DNA from: Myxocyprinus asiaticus
Taxonomy: Eukaryota; Chordata; Actinopteri; Cypriniformes; Catostomidae
Length of the DNA: 64,000 nucleotides
Direction: 5' to 3'
NCBI RefSeq assembly: GCF_019703515.2
Contig: NC_059348.1
Coordinates: 25,414,156-25,478,155, forward strand
The position numbers and the translations under genes are program-made. Of the stretch, positions 1 through 10,877 are shown one piece after another. The notes beneath the pieces are model-generated. The model worked only from the letters and a program-made list of their open reading frames with translations, did no database searches and was not told the origin of the DNA. Positions within the stretch are counted from its first letter, which is position 1, and each line of letters starts with the position of its first letter.

Positions 1-1038
1 CAAAAACAATTTTTTTTTTATTGTTTCATGTTTTTTGTTGCTGTGGGTTTGTCTTGGTGTGGTTGAGAGAACTGTCATACAGTAGTTTTTGACCTAAGCT
101 GCTGTTATTGTCTGAGCTCATACAGTGTGCAATACTCATGACATCAAAGACCATCAAAGGATGAAGCTAGACAGAATTATTTGCTGGCATTTACTAAAAT
201 AAGCTCTTTAACATTAAAGGTGATGTAAGGCAGAATGTTAGGTATGTTAGTCTGAATGTTTGTCACAGATGTCCTGTGATGCCAATTGAGTGAAACGAGC
301 ATTTTCTACTACATACTACACACACAGCAGTGCAGTGAGTGATGTTCATTTTGAAATCTAAATGATGGGCACTGTCGGTACAATGTCAGGTCTGTCAATG
401 CTTGTCATCTAGTGTCGGCTGAATGAGGCATCAGTCAGCATTTTGCCATAGTTGTGGTAGTTGTGTGCATGTATGCAAAAGTGAATGACGTGTACATTTT
501 CACTAGTCTAGGAGTCTATGAATGATACTTCGCACAATCAGAGCATTGTAGTAAATGTGGTTTCTGGTGAAACTGTCTAAACTATCAACACTGTGTTTAT
601 GTTTGAATGGGTATGTGTGAGGGCTGTAAGGAATGTCTGTTGCCATGTTGCCATTGATGCGGCGAGGAGTCGTAGAGGGTATGACTGAGCTCACGCCTTC
701 AGGCACTAAAGTAACATCAGTAAATATCATGTCGGGTAAATCACAATGTAAACATGCTTTTAGCATACAGATACAGGCACATACCCTGATAACTGTTTGT
801 TATCATATCCAAATACTTGATTCAAATACTTGTAGACCCTACAAATTGTACACTTGAGTAAATTGTTTTTGCGGTTGTTGTTAGTAGGACATAGGTCAAA
901 GAACACAGGACAACGCCATCATGGCAAATGTTGTATGTCTGGGAATGTAGCCTATGTAAAGTTGCATACTACTGTACACACCTGCATATCTAAAAAACTC
1001 ATCTCATCATCACAAAATTACACAATTCTTGCAACGTG

Positions 1039-1250
1039 ATCACATGGAAAGTTGGCATGTTGCTTTTGAATGTTCCAGTACACTGGCACTGGCCCCATCG
1101 TGCCAAGCATGTACTGACAAACACCATCTCCTATCAGATATTTTAGCATCAGTTCAGACGTGTTTACCATCTCCTATGGCCCGACCGGTATCACAATGCA
1201 AAAGCAGTGTGGGAGGCCCGACTTCTCTAATCTGCCAATTTCCTGCTCTT
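1039..1250 (+). repeat. Interspersed repeat segment, copy 1
   Basis: This stretch is similar by eye to 15567-15770: both have a block reading 'tgttccagtac' or 'attccagtac', then 'actgacaa', 'tctcc.atca', 'gtttacc' or 'gttttcc', and 'gaccgg'. The second copy ends near a sequence resembling a tRNA-type B box. It is a dispersed element of unknown class, possibly a short retroposon. Confidence 0.45.
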
Positions 1251-1789
1251 TCTTGTTTCTTATACAACACACATGCAGGGAGCAAGTGACTTTCAGAACC
1301 TAAATTACATCAGTGATTTGTGTTCCCTCTCCACCTTTATATGAGCTGTATAAATCAAGACCTGTATGACTTACATGACCTCTTCTCTACCTTTTTCCTA
1401 AACATCCATCTCTCTTTTCCAACTGTCAGTTAGGACATTTGGCTCATCACACACAAGTGAATAAGACATTTGTCAGTGGCTTTGGCAAGGCCTGTTGATG
1501 CTTGTGACTAACGTTATTTTAGCAACGCTCCCAGTAACACCCAGAGGATTGTCTCAGCACAATTGTAGCCCTTTTTCACCAATTAATTCTTTGTGTGCTG
1601 AGACACATCTTTAGTACATTGCAGTGGGCCAAAGCTAATAAAGATTTGATGCCACTTACCTGAAAATCTTTGGCAAATCCAGTGATTAGTTCTTCCTTAA
1701 CCTCCTGAGACCCGAGCGTGACTGCTGTGTGCATTTTCTAAGTTGTGATAATTTAAATAATACCAAGCTATAGAAAGTCAGAACGTGTT

Positions 1790-1790
<1 letters not shown>

Positions 1791-1860
<70 letters not shown>
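1791..1860. repeat. (AT)n microsatellite
   Basis: About 70 bp of nearly uninterrupted AT dinucleotide. It gives a tyrosine/isoleucine-rich spurious open frame on the minus strand. Confidence 0.95.
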
Positions 1861-1863
<3 letters not shown>

Positions 1864-1884
1864 AAAATGTTTATTATGTGTTCA

Positions 1885-2000
1885 GGAGTGTTGGTTACAA
1901 ATGTTTTTGAGACGTTATTGACATTACAGCTGACTTTCTGTAAAGCTGCTTTGAAGCAGTGTGTATTGGGAAAAGGACAAATAAAAAAAATATACAAATA
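1885..2000 (+). repeat. Retroposon 3'-tail-like repeat
   Basis: Contains 'aaagctgctttgaagcagtg' followed by 'tgtattgggaaaagg' and an A-rich run. This resembles a very common teleost repeat tail that ends in 'ctatacaaataaa'. A related segment in the opposite orientation lies at 20490-20620, where 'caaagcagctttta' is visible. Family assignment is from memory of fish repeats. Confidence 0.4.
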
Positions 2001-3124
2001 CAAATTATTTGACTTTTATGTTGCAATGTTTTTTTCTTTTCTTTTTTTTTCTACTTTGTCAAAAAAAAATTTTAAAAAAAATAATAATAAAAATAAATAA
2101 AAAAATCTCAATGTTCTGTCGTTGCACTGTCAAACAAACAAGTGATAGCCAGTGCTGAAGCATTTTACCAATCAGAAATTAGCATAAATAATTCTGATTC
2201 AAAGTAATGCCCAGCATCATACATTCACTGCCAACCATGTTAAGCCCACCCCAGCACCCCCCTAGATCCGACCCTGGGATGCTCCCTTGCTCCTTACTTA
2301 GTGAATGACTGAACCCCCAGTGTGCTGTCTGTCTGCACTGGTCTCAGAACAGTAAATGCACCTTATTTTCATCCTAACTCCACATATAGCCTCTGAAAGC
2401 AACAATTTTCAGCTTTTGGATGAACCCATTGATTCTCAGTGTGAAAAAGGATTTCAAAGGAAAAATAGCGCTAAAGTACACATTAGTGTACATTGTGTTT
2501 AGTAGCGTGGTGTTTCATGATAAATCACTCAAATTTCACTCAACAATCTGCTAAAACTAATGATGAAGACTCCAGTCTTTTCACTCAAACAGGTTTTAAT
2601 GTAAAAACGTAATTATGTTTCATACCAGATGTAGTTTTGTTGCCGTTTCTCCCAAAGACATCTCTGCTGTGATCGGCACCATGTTGTTTTGTCACATGAC
2701 TCCATACGGCAAAACATTAACCCTTTACTGACAGCCCAGAGCCTTCTGAACTGAGATCAGTCAGTTTAAATTAATTAAAATTATGCTTTGTGTATAGTGA
2801 AGCCAAAGTACACATCCATGCATGTGTTCGCGGGGTTTCACAAGGTTAAATGTGCTCATTGTATCTATCAACCCAGTAGCTTGTAAACTCAACTTTGTTT
2901 CCAGGCAGACTGATCAAAAAAACCTGTGTCCTCTTACTTCCAGAACTTGTGTAAAGATAGCCAATCAGATTAGAACTGGTGATTTCAGAAAGCACTTGCC
3001 ATTTTTGTAATAGGCATCAGACTTTAATTCACAGACTGTGGGTGGTTCGTGGTTTGGCCATCTAGGGCTAAGACTAGCTACTTTAAACTGACTGTTGTTG
3101 CACACTACCTTTTTTAATCAATGA

Positions 3125-3454
3125 GTGCGTTTACATGCACGTTCTTAACCAACTATACTTAATGTGCTGACAACGCGTGTGGTCATGTAAACACAAAAAA
3201 AGATTGACACTGGCAGATTTTTGCCCATTAACCTGATTTGGTGTTGCATGTTAACACCTTCACTGGCATTCTTCAACATGCACAAGTGTTGGGCAAATGC
3301 CTGTTTATGTTTTCAAGTCAAAATCAAAGATTACCCGATTATTTCAAGTCTCGTGTAAACACAGTTTTCCTGCGTTGTCAGATTTTTTTGAATAAGCTGA
3401 TTTTGGTAGTTATCTATATCTGTATAGTTACCCATTGGTGAGCATGTAAACACA
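3125..3454. mobile_element. MITE with GCGTTTACATG termini, copy 1
   Basis: The left end reads 'gtgcgtttacatgcac' and the right end 'gagcatgtaaacacac', which are inverted repeats of each other. Several more 'catgtaaac' and 'gtaaacac' words lie inside, as in a non-autonomous DNA transposon. A second copy is at 17281-17612. No coding capacity. Confidence 0.6.
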
Positions 3455-3786
3455 CCCAAAAAATGTGTATCGTTTCCAGTCTCGAGAACTTAATGTCTTC
3501 TGTATTTGGACTTTGTCTGGGAAAAGTTAACTGTTCGCTCTCTTTAATATTTCTTCCAGTTCCAGTTTCCACTTTCCCAGTAAAGTTTCCATGGGAAATA
3601 TTTAATGCCCCTTTTGAACAGAAACACGTTCCCGAAAGTTACCATGCTTAGTTTGCTGTGTATTTTTTCAGCTTTAAAATAATGCCGCTTAACAGTATTT
3701 GTTATTTCAGGTCAAAGTCATGTCTGGTGCACATTTTGAATCTGTGCTTTGTCTATTTTTCACTATTTAATGGTTATACCTTAAAC

Positions 3787-4123
3787 CAGTAGTTGTCAAA
3801 CTTTTTGACTCCAAGGCTCCCAATTGCCCAAGACAATATTTGAATGCCCCCTTCCCCCGGAAACTAGTAGTGTCAATACATAAAATAATTAATCGCAATT
3901 AATTTGTAAAAATAATTTTGTGACTCCAGAAGTTTCAGCAACTGTCATTTTATAAGTTGTGGGCCTCCATCTTGATTTCTAGTTGCATTTAGCATTTTAA
4001 TTAAGTTATAGTATTTTAATATAACTTATTTTAAATGATTCTGAGTCATCTTGTGGCCCCCTAGGAAGTTTGCTTAGCACCAAACCTCCCCATGGGCCCC
4101 GGCACCATGGTTGAGAACCACTG
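3787..4123. mobile_element. hAT-like MITE (CAGTGGTTCTCAA type)
   Basis: The left terminus 'cagtagttgtcaaac' and the right terminus 'gttgagaaccactg' are imperfect inverted repeats of the familiar vertebrate hAT end. The flanking 8-mers 'ccttaaac' and 'cctaaagc' agree at 6 of 8 positions, so they may be a decayed target-site duplication. A right-end fragment of the same family is at 33004-33076. Confidence 0.65.
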
Positions 4124-4329
4124 CCTAAAGCACCATCCAAAGAATAAGAGGACTGTAGAACAATGATTTTAGGATCATCTGAAAGTTATGCACAGATTTT
4201 ACCCGGGCTTACAACTTTTGACAATTATCATGGGACCCCAGAGATCAAGTTTTATTTGAGTAAGCAAGTCGAATACATAAGTATTGTGTGGTGTGTCAAG
4301 AGTAACCGGCAATAAATGATACCAAACTT

Positions 4330-4644
4330 ATGTAAAAAGTCAAAATGATTTTATTCAGAGAAAAGAACATTGTTGGTATAAAAACAGATACATTCAAAAT
4401 TGTTTTAAAAAATATCCCTCCTTTCAGTATAAGAGGGTTTCATGAGAACACCTAACGTAACAAGGGGGTTTCTTTTTTTTCAAGTATTAATGGTACAAAA
4501 CTTAATGCCAACAGAATGTCAAATAACACATACTGTATATCAATAACAACTTTCCATAAATTAATAAATAATTCAAATAAATAAACAAATAAATAGAAAT
4601 TTAATTGTTAAATCATGTATCACGGTGAAAACTTTGACAATGAT
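4330..4644 (-). promoter_or_regulatory. ptgs2: ptgs2 3' UTR with AU-rich element cluster
   Basis: The region downstream of the ptgs2 stop is very A/T-rich. In the sense (minus) orientation it carries ATTTA pentamers at 4557-4561, 4565-4569, 4578-4582, 4590-4594 and 4609-4613, and two TTATTTATT nonamers at 4563-4571 and 4576-4584. An AATAAA signal lies at 4350-4355, giving a predicted end near 4330. AU-rich elements of this kind are known to confer rapid decay on mammalian COX-2 mRNA. That they act here is inferred. Confidence 0.75.
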
Positions 4645-7332
4645 TTAGAGCTCTGAACTCCGCTCTCTCAAGACAACAGTTGGATTAATATTATTTTGCG
4701 TGGAGTGCACGGTGCTTGAATTGACATTTTCTGAACTTGTTTTCTGATATTTCACATCAGGCACCTGAAAGGAAACCATTGGACAGGGTCCTTTGATGTT
4801 CAAGCACACCAGCTTCTTTAATGAGGCAGTGTTAACAATGTCAAATCCCACTTTCCCACCAAATGTGCTGGGCATCCAGTATTCAGGAGAACAAATAGCA
4901 TTTCCCATGAGGCCTTTGAGAGAGTAGGGCGCTCCCATCTCCACCATTGTCTCCCCAAAGACAGCATTGGGTCTGGGCTTCTCCACAAGAAGACCGGGGT
5001 ACAGCTCAACTGCATCTATATGACCATACAGCTTCTCCAGTTCAGCTGCTAGCCCCTTGTCTCCTGTTTTATCACACAGAAATATTAAGAATAAATCAAG
5101 GGTCACATATTTTTCATTATATTCCCATTGTAAACATAGCTGTTTGTCAATTTCAGACTGTCAGTTTCACTGTTTATCTTACCTGTCATTTCCTCAAATG
5201 AGGAATAGGGCTTCATGTTGAAACGTTTTCTGTAAGCATTAAAAGACTGGTAGCGCATCGCTCTGGAATGCTCGAGAGCTTTAACAGCTACTCCCTGCAC
5301 TGCAACTGGCAGGTTCCATCCACCAGAAACCTATCAATACAAAAAAGGGCCGAAATTAGGTCTACCATGTGGAGACTAATTTAAAAGATAGTTCACCTTT
5401 CTATCTATGAGTGTAACTCACCCGTCCAGCCCTCTGCTTAGTGAAGGACTCCACCAAGTTGCTGATGCCATGTTCTGTCACTATGGAGTTGTTAAATACA
5501 AACTGATGGTGGCCATAGACCTGATCCTGGATCTGAAAGTTGTCGGGCATCAGCGGATGCCAGTGATAAAGAGTGTTGAATTCGGCCGCAATGCGATTCT
5601 GGTACTGGAAGCGTTGACTGAAGAGAAGCTCTGGGTCAAACTTGAGCTTGAAATGGTAGCCACTCAGGTGCTGAACATAGTCCTCAATCACAATTTTGAT
5701 GGTCTCACCTGGGTGAAAAAGGCAGGAGAAAAATCAAATCCCTTGCTTTCTGGATCACATCCGCAATATTTAGTGAATTAGGAGTGTTTTTCAGACAATG
5801 CCATCTTACTCACCAATCAGGATGAGTCGAGTGGTTTGGAAGATTCTCTCATCGTCCCAATCAGGATGTTCTTGCTTCATGATTTCACAGACACGATTGT
5901 GCTCACGCAGCCAAATGGTAGCATACATCATCAAACCTGGAACCAAACCGAAGGCCTCATGGCCCACAGCAAATTTCTGTTCCTCTGGGATGTGAGGAGG
6001 GTAATGCATCTCCACCTGGACATCCTTCACTAGAGGAGGGTACACCTCTCCATCTACAACCTAAGAACCAATCACATGTTTCATGAAATAAATGTCCTGT
6101 TAAAGACCGTAGAACCAACAGGTTAGTTAATCTCATTAAAGCGCCATACCTGATACTTCAGCTTGCCATCTTTAAATAAGCGAAGTTTGTGTTGTCTCTC
6201 CAATGTCTCCCCATAAATATGCCCCAAATCCACCTGGAACATTACAGAACTGTTAGAAATTGCACTGCAGTTCCACATAAACCTTTGAGGGGATGTAAAA
6301 TTTCCCCTTCAAGTTAAATGTGAATGACACTTACTCCATGACCCAGAGCTTTAGTGAAGGCTGGTCCTTTTTTAAAGTCAGTCTTGAAGAACTGGTGACT
6401 GAAATGCTGGGCAAAGAAAGCAAACATAAGACTGGTCCTCTGTGGATCAGGGATGAACTGTTTCCTCAAGAGCACCTTCTCCACCACCTGCTTTGCATTA
6501 GGGAGATCAGGTGCAGGGCAGTTCTTGGGCAATGGTGGAAGACTGCGGGTGTAATAGGACAGGTTGGCGTACGCTTCCCAGCTTTTGTAGTCATAATCTG
6601 CATTGTATGTTGGTGGACTGTCAACCAGGTGTGACCTTGCTGGAAAACAAGAAATGGAAAATAATTTTATAGTATTGACCTTTTGTTATTTTCTTAATTG
6701 TGTGCTTAATGTGAATCATTCAACTTACATGTCAGGATATAGCGCATTATGGTGTCTCTCAGATAAGAGATGTTGTTGATGATGTCCCAGATCCATTTAT
6801 AATGTGTTAAAAAGTGATGCACAAGGCTTGGTCTTGGTTTCAGTGTGGATTTGATGAATGTGAAAAGTTCAGCTGCAATGCAAAAAAAAAGACAAAAAAA
6901 AAAAGAAACAAGTTTTGAGTGCAAACATTTTCTACACATACTGTGTCGAATATATATATATATAAACAAACACAGTTTTCATCTATGTAAAGACAATCAA
7001 GGGCCAGACTTACGGGTAGTGCAGTTCACACCATAATATCCTGTCCTGGTACAATCACATTCATAGGCATCAGCACCCTTGGATAAACACACACCCTGGT
7101 TTTGGCAAGGTTGTGCACAGCAAGGGTTGTCTGGAATAACAGTCAAAAAGAAAACAGAAGCGAAGATTATTTCCAGGCATGATCGATTTGGGTACAGGAT
7201 AACAATTAAACACCATAACAATGTACATATCTTAGGTACCTCTACTCTCACTTTTAGAGCAGTTTACTTACATCCTTCACAGGGAAAGATCCAAAGACTT
7301 GACAGTAGCACCAGGCAAATGACTCTATGCAT
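4645..7332 (-). CDS. ptgs2: Prostaglandin G/H synthase 2 (cyclooxygenase-2)
   Basis: Bifunctional haem enzyme of the ER and nuclear envelope lumen: it oxygenates arachidonic acid to PGG2 and reduces that to PGH2. Coding exons (minus strand) are 7272-7332, 7014-7130, 6729-6872, 6335-6639, 6150-6233, 5814-6060, 5422-5708, 5183-5330 and 4645-5063. They join in frame to 603 residues (human 604). Visible: N-terminal signal peptide; EGF-like module (exons 2-3); SRSHL carrying the Arg-120 equivalent near residue 109; [10 protein letters not shown] with the distal His; LYHWH with the catalytic Tyr near 367 and the haem His; the aspirin-site Ser in GAPYSLKG near 512; and C-terminal SSEL, an ER-retention-like end. 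Arg in EKPRPN and Val in GETMVEMG match COX-2 rather than COX-1. The 305 bp exon corresponds to two mammalian exons and lacks 7 residues at their junction. Teleost a/b paralogue unresolved. Confidence 0.96.
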
Positions 7333-7399
7333 TCCAGAAGTGTGTTCTAGAATATGTCTTACTTCGAAGCAGAGTTGTGTACTCTGAGAGAGCGCCTGG

Positions 7400-7480
7400 A
7401 AAATGTGCGCCTTGATACGAGTCTGTGCCTTTTAACTGTTACAAAAAACTCTTGCGCAATTTATAAGAAACGTCACAGCT
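7400..7480 (-). promoter_or_regulatory. ptgs2: Candidate ptgs2 core promoter
   Basis: Read on the minus strand upstream of the ATG at 7332, there is a TATA-like 'ttaaaagg' at 7428-7435. Further upstream are a palindromic C/EBP-type site TTGCGCAA at 7452-7459, a second A/T box 'ttataaat' at 7459-7466 and a CRE-like half site 'tgacg' at 7471-7475. C/EBP, CRE and TATA elements near the start site are the known architecture of mammalian COX-2 promoters. The start site itself is not visible. Confidence 0.55.
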
Positions 7481-8238
7481 CTGCTTGACGGTATTTTTCC
7501 ACAAATTGCACATTTCATATGGACTCATATTCCGGTTAATTTAGCTACAGATTAATTGGCATGGTTAAGCAATAAATAAATAATCATAATTTATTCATCA
7601 AAAAATTAAAGCTATATTTATAAAGGTTAATTATGTGTATATTTATAGACACATGTAATAAAGATATCGGTTTTAATTAGGGTGCAATGGCGCTAAAGGT
7701 TCCCTGGGGTAAAAGGTACTTTTGATTTCATTTTCTCCTAAAACACTAAATAGCAACAAAAACCTACAGGACTTTCAGTAATACGTTTGTCACTATACAC
7801 AATAAAATATTCCTGATCCGTGAGATCTTAAGTTTGATTTTGAGGTAATTTTATCTAATCTGTAATAATTTTTAACATGTTGCAAATGTATGTAGCTAAT
7901 GAGAATAACTGAAATTATCAAAGTGTTTCAATCAAAACTTTTTAATAACTGTCCAATAAGTGAAAGGATACTATTTGGCGTGAAAAAAAAAAAATAAAAA
8001 AAAAATAATAATAATAAAAAAAACTATTGCTGGGGCTAAAGGCCCCATATAAAACACATTTATTATTAAGTGAGGGGAATAGATTTGTTCGAAATGGGCT
8101 CACACTGACTGATCCAATCACAATGGAGATTCGTTTGAAGAATTCATTCATTTAAAGAATACTTGAGATTATATGAAATGCCAGATGTGATTGAAATAAG
8201 TGGTTATTTTGATTAAGCATTATCCTACTTTGTTACAT

Positions 8239-8270
<32 letters not shown>

Positions 8271-8720
8271 AAATAAAAAAGCATAGTTCTGTTTCAAAAT
8301 TATTTCCATAGATTTACACATTTTCCCCCTATTTTTAAACAATATCACTGTAACCCCCCTGGGGTCTTTACCCCAAGTGTGGGGTAAAAGGCTCCCTCGC
8401 CACTTTTATTTTATGCATTTTAATCAAAACAACCTTCCTTTATAATTTATTTTCACACAAATTATGTTGCTCCATCAATAGCCTATTAAATTAAAATAAA
8501 TGTAGTATTTCAATCTAGATACACTTTATGACCAGAAAAAAAGCAAATGTTCATTGAGCCTTTAGACCCGTTGTAGCCTAATTTAAAATCAGCATTTTAA
8601 TTGGAAAGCGGCATAAGATGGAAAAGAGGAAATTTTAACTTGCGTAATTACCACCAGTAGATTGGACGCATTGTACTTCAGCTCATGAGCGCTACCTTGC
8701 GTCAAATAAATTAGGCAATA
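7480..8720. other. Intergenic spacer between ptgs2 and pla2g4a (ptgs2 side)
   Basis: A/T-rich DNA with long A runs (7982-8030, 8239-8262) and no believable coding exon. Distal ptgs2 regulatory sequence may lie here, but I see no motif strong enough to call. Confidence 0.5.
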
Positions 8721-8722
8721 AC

Positions 8723-9989
8723 TATGGAATCAAAATCCCGTCAAAAGTATTGCGGTCAGGGATCCAAAAATAATAAGCGTAAAAAAAAAAAAAAATTAAA
8801 GCAAAGTTATCAGAATTGCAAACAAAATCATGTTTTCTTGGTTATTACTGTTTTTTTTTTTTTTTGTTTGTTTTTTTTTTTTTGTGCTCTGACAATTTTA
8901 AATGAATTTATTATTATTATTATTATTTTTTTGTACACTTACGCTATATTTTTCTTTGCTTTTGTTTCCAAGTTCTGCGCTTGGTTTTCCAAAACTTGTG
9001 AGTAGAATTTCATGTAAATCAGGGGGCGTTTTGCATCCCTATTGGTCCACTAGTTCTTGATCGACAGCTCCTCCTCTAGCCCATCATTCGAAGAGGGGAG
9101 GTGATGTCACTCCAATGCAACTCGGATGGCTGCTGCCCAATATTATATTATTTGTGGTTGATAGATACACTGCTTGTGTCTGTTTTGAGTATTTTCTGTT
9201 GGGTTCTGAACTTGTGACTACATTGGTACAGCTAGTAAAAACATGCATCAAACATCCACACCAACCCATCCTTGTTTTTTTTTTTTTTTTAGATATGCAG
9301 CCAATAACCTACAAACAAGGAAGTCTTAAATAATGCCTAAACTAAAGACTCTGCTAACTAAATTCAGCTGACTCGATACATGTTAATGGACTATGATAAT
9401 GGCTTACTTTGACAACACATTGTTTCCTAGAGCTGGCAGAAAATACTCAAAACAGACACAAGCAGCGTATCTATCAACCGCAAATAATATAATATTGAGC
9501 AGCAGCCATCGGGGTTGCACTGGAGTGATGTCACCTCCCCTTTTCGAATGATTGGCTAGAGGAGCTGTCGATCAAGAACCCCTGAAGTTTTGGAAAATCA
9601 AGCGCAGAACTTGGAAACAAAAGCAAAGAAAAATACAGCGTAAGCGTACAAAAAAATGAATAATGTGAGCAAAATTGTCAGAGAGCACAAAAAACAGTAA
9701 TATAACCAAAAAACCTTGATTTTGTTCGCAATTCTGATGACTTTGCTTTAAATTTTCAGTTTTTTTTTTGTTTGTTTTTTCAGCATATTTTAAATGTGTT
9801 TATATATTTTTGATTCATGCTTGTTATTTTTTGCTCTGCGCTAATTATTTTGATCTGCGCTTATTATTTATTTTTGTGCTTATTTTTTTTTTATCTACAC
9901 TTATTTTTTGATTCACACTTATTATTTTGATTCACTCAATTATTTTTGGATCGTGACTGCAATACTTTTGACGGGATTTTGATTCCATA
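8723..9989. mobile_element. Long fold-back (palindromic) element
   Basis: A left arm (about 8723-9202) and a right arm (about 9438-9989) are inverted copies of each other around a roughly 235 bp centre. The outer ends read 'tatggaatcaaaatcccgtc' and, on the right, 'gacgggattttgattccata'. Matching inner blocks include 'ctgtcgatcaagaac' against 'ttcttgatcgacag', 'aagttctgcgcttgg' against 'caagcgcagaactt' and 'gagtattttctg' against 'cagaaaatactc'. Flanking 'attaggca' (8710-8717) and 'attagcca' (9990-9997) may be a degenerate 8 bp duplication. No transposase is seen. It occupies the ptgs2/pla2g4a spacer. Confidence 0.8.
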
Positions 9990-10560
9990 ATTAGCCATTC
10001 ACTTTCAATTTGAGTGGATTCTGGGTTTACTGTTTTTATGGAGTTATGATTTCAAATCAACTAAAACTGAAAACATGAACGCATCCATATAATATCATTT
10101 AACATTTATTACCATATTATGAGAAAGAGAGAAACAGACACCACGACTAAAGATAATTCACTGTAGCGCTTCTCATTTCCATCACTTGTGAAATATGAAG
10201 AGATGGGGCGGGAAAAAAGTTTGTTTCCGCCTTATATGGAGTTCGATTCATTTGAACGAATCGATTCGCTTGGACAGTTCGTTTCAATGAACCGATTTTA
10301 CAAAAGCCATATTCATAAATTCTTTTGAGCCGAAGGTCAAATATAACCCACCTCTCATCAGAATTTTACTCTCAAACGTTCACTCTTACAGGCGAGTGAT
10401 TTACAAAACGCTGTGCGATTCGGTTCGCTCGAGTCATTCAAATGAACCGGCTCACAAGAATGATTCGCTCGCGAATATTTAAATCCGCCCCGTAATGCGC
10501 ATTGTTTTGGCCTTCCTGAAATAACTTTTAGTCGGAAGGGTTTAACAGCACTATACCACC
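9990..10560 (+). promoter_or_regulatory. pla2g4a: pla2g4a upstream region
   Basis: Between the fold-back element and the first candidate exon. From 10239 to 10490 it is dotted with short palindromic words such as 'gaatcgattc', 'ttcatttgaacgaa' and 'cattcaaatgaaccgg', a pattern often seen in cyprinid repeats. A 'ccgccttatatgg' stretch lies at 10228-10240 and a more GC-rich piece at 10484-10530. No transcription start can be fixed by eye. Confidence 0.35.
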
Positions 10561-10567
10561 AACCATG
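10500..10567 (+). other. pla2g4a: Candidate 5' non-coding exon 1 of pla2g4a
   Basis: A strong donor (atg|gtaagt) sits at 10568, just downstream of a GC-richer stretch. The best following acceptor is ...gacag|at at 10820/10821, preceded by a T-rich tract. Human PLA2G4A also has a non-coding first exon. The left border is not visible. An ATG occupies the last three bases of this exon and would open a short upstream frame after splicing. Confidence 0.45.
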
Positions 10568-10877
10568 GTAAGTTATTACGTGGTTTGTTTCTCTATAAAT
10601 TACTTTAACTTTGAGTACGCCTCAATATGACTTATGCAAATAAGTCCAGCAATTCCTATCATGACTTTCATCTAAACTGAGAGTGAACTTTTGGGTTCGA
10701 CTCAGAAAGACGTATACCAGCTGAACTCTGCATATCTCTTTCGACAAGACAGTATCACATTTCAACTTCTTGTGCGTAGACAGTATTTTTATTCCTTTTT
10801 TTATTGTATAATTTTGACAGATATTGCCAGGACTGTCCTGAAATAAGCGTACCTTCATGACATAAACTGCTGTCAGA

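Larger units (their letters stand above)
1..3120. other. Intergenic DNA with repeat fragments
   Basis: I see no convincing gene here. Short open frames lack family resemblance and splice context. Recognisable items are an AT microsatellite at 1791-1860, a retroposon-like 3' tail near 1890-2000 and a roughly 200 bp segment at 1039-1250 that recurs at 15567-15770. The stretch 2100-3120 shows nothing I can name. Confidence 0.5.

Noticed and set aside
1686..2100. Tyr/Ile-rich frames and Lys/Asn-rich frames.
   Set aside because: Products of the AT microsatellite and A-rich tail; no splice or family support.
6729..6872. Apparent loss of the fatty-acid-binding Arg in COX-2, because TFIKSTLKP replaces human TRIKLFLKP.
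   Set aside because: The Arg-120 equivalent is in the following SRSHL segment (exon 4), which is intact. The Arg in TRIKLF is a membrane-binding-domain residue that also differs in COX-1.
10239..10490. Regulatory palindromes built on GAATCGATTC near pla2g4a.
   Set aside because: Similar short palindromic words are common in cyprinid repeats; no spacing or known factor consensus supports a specific site.
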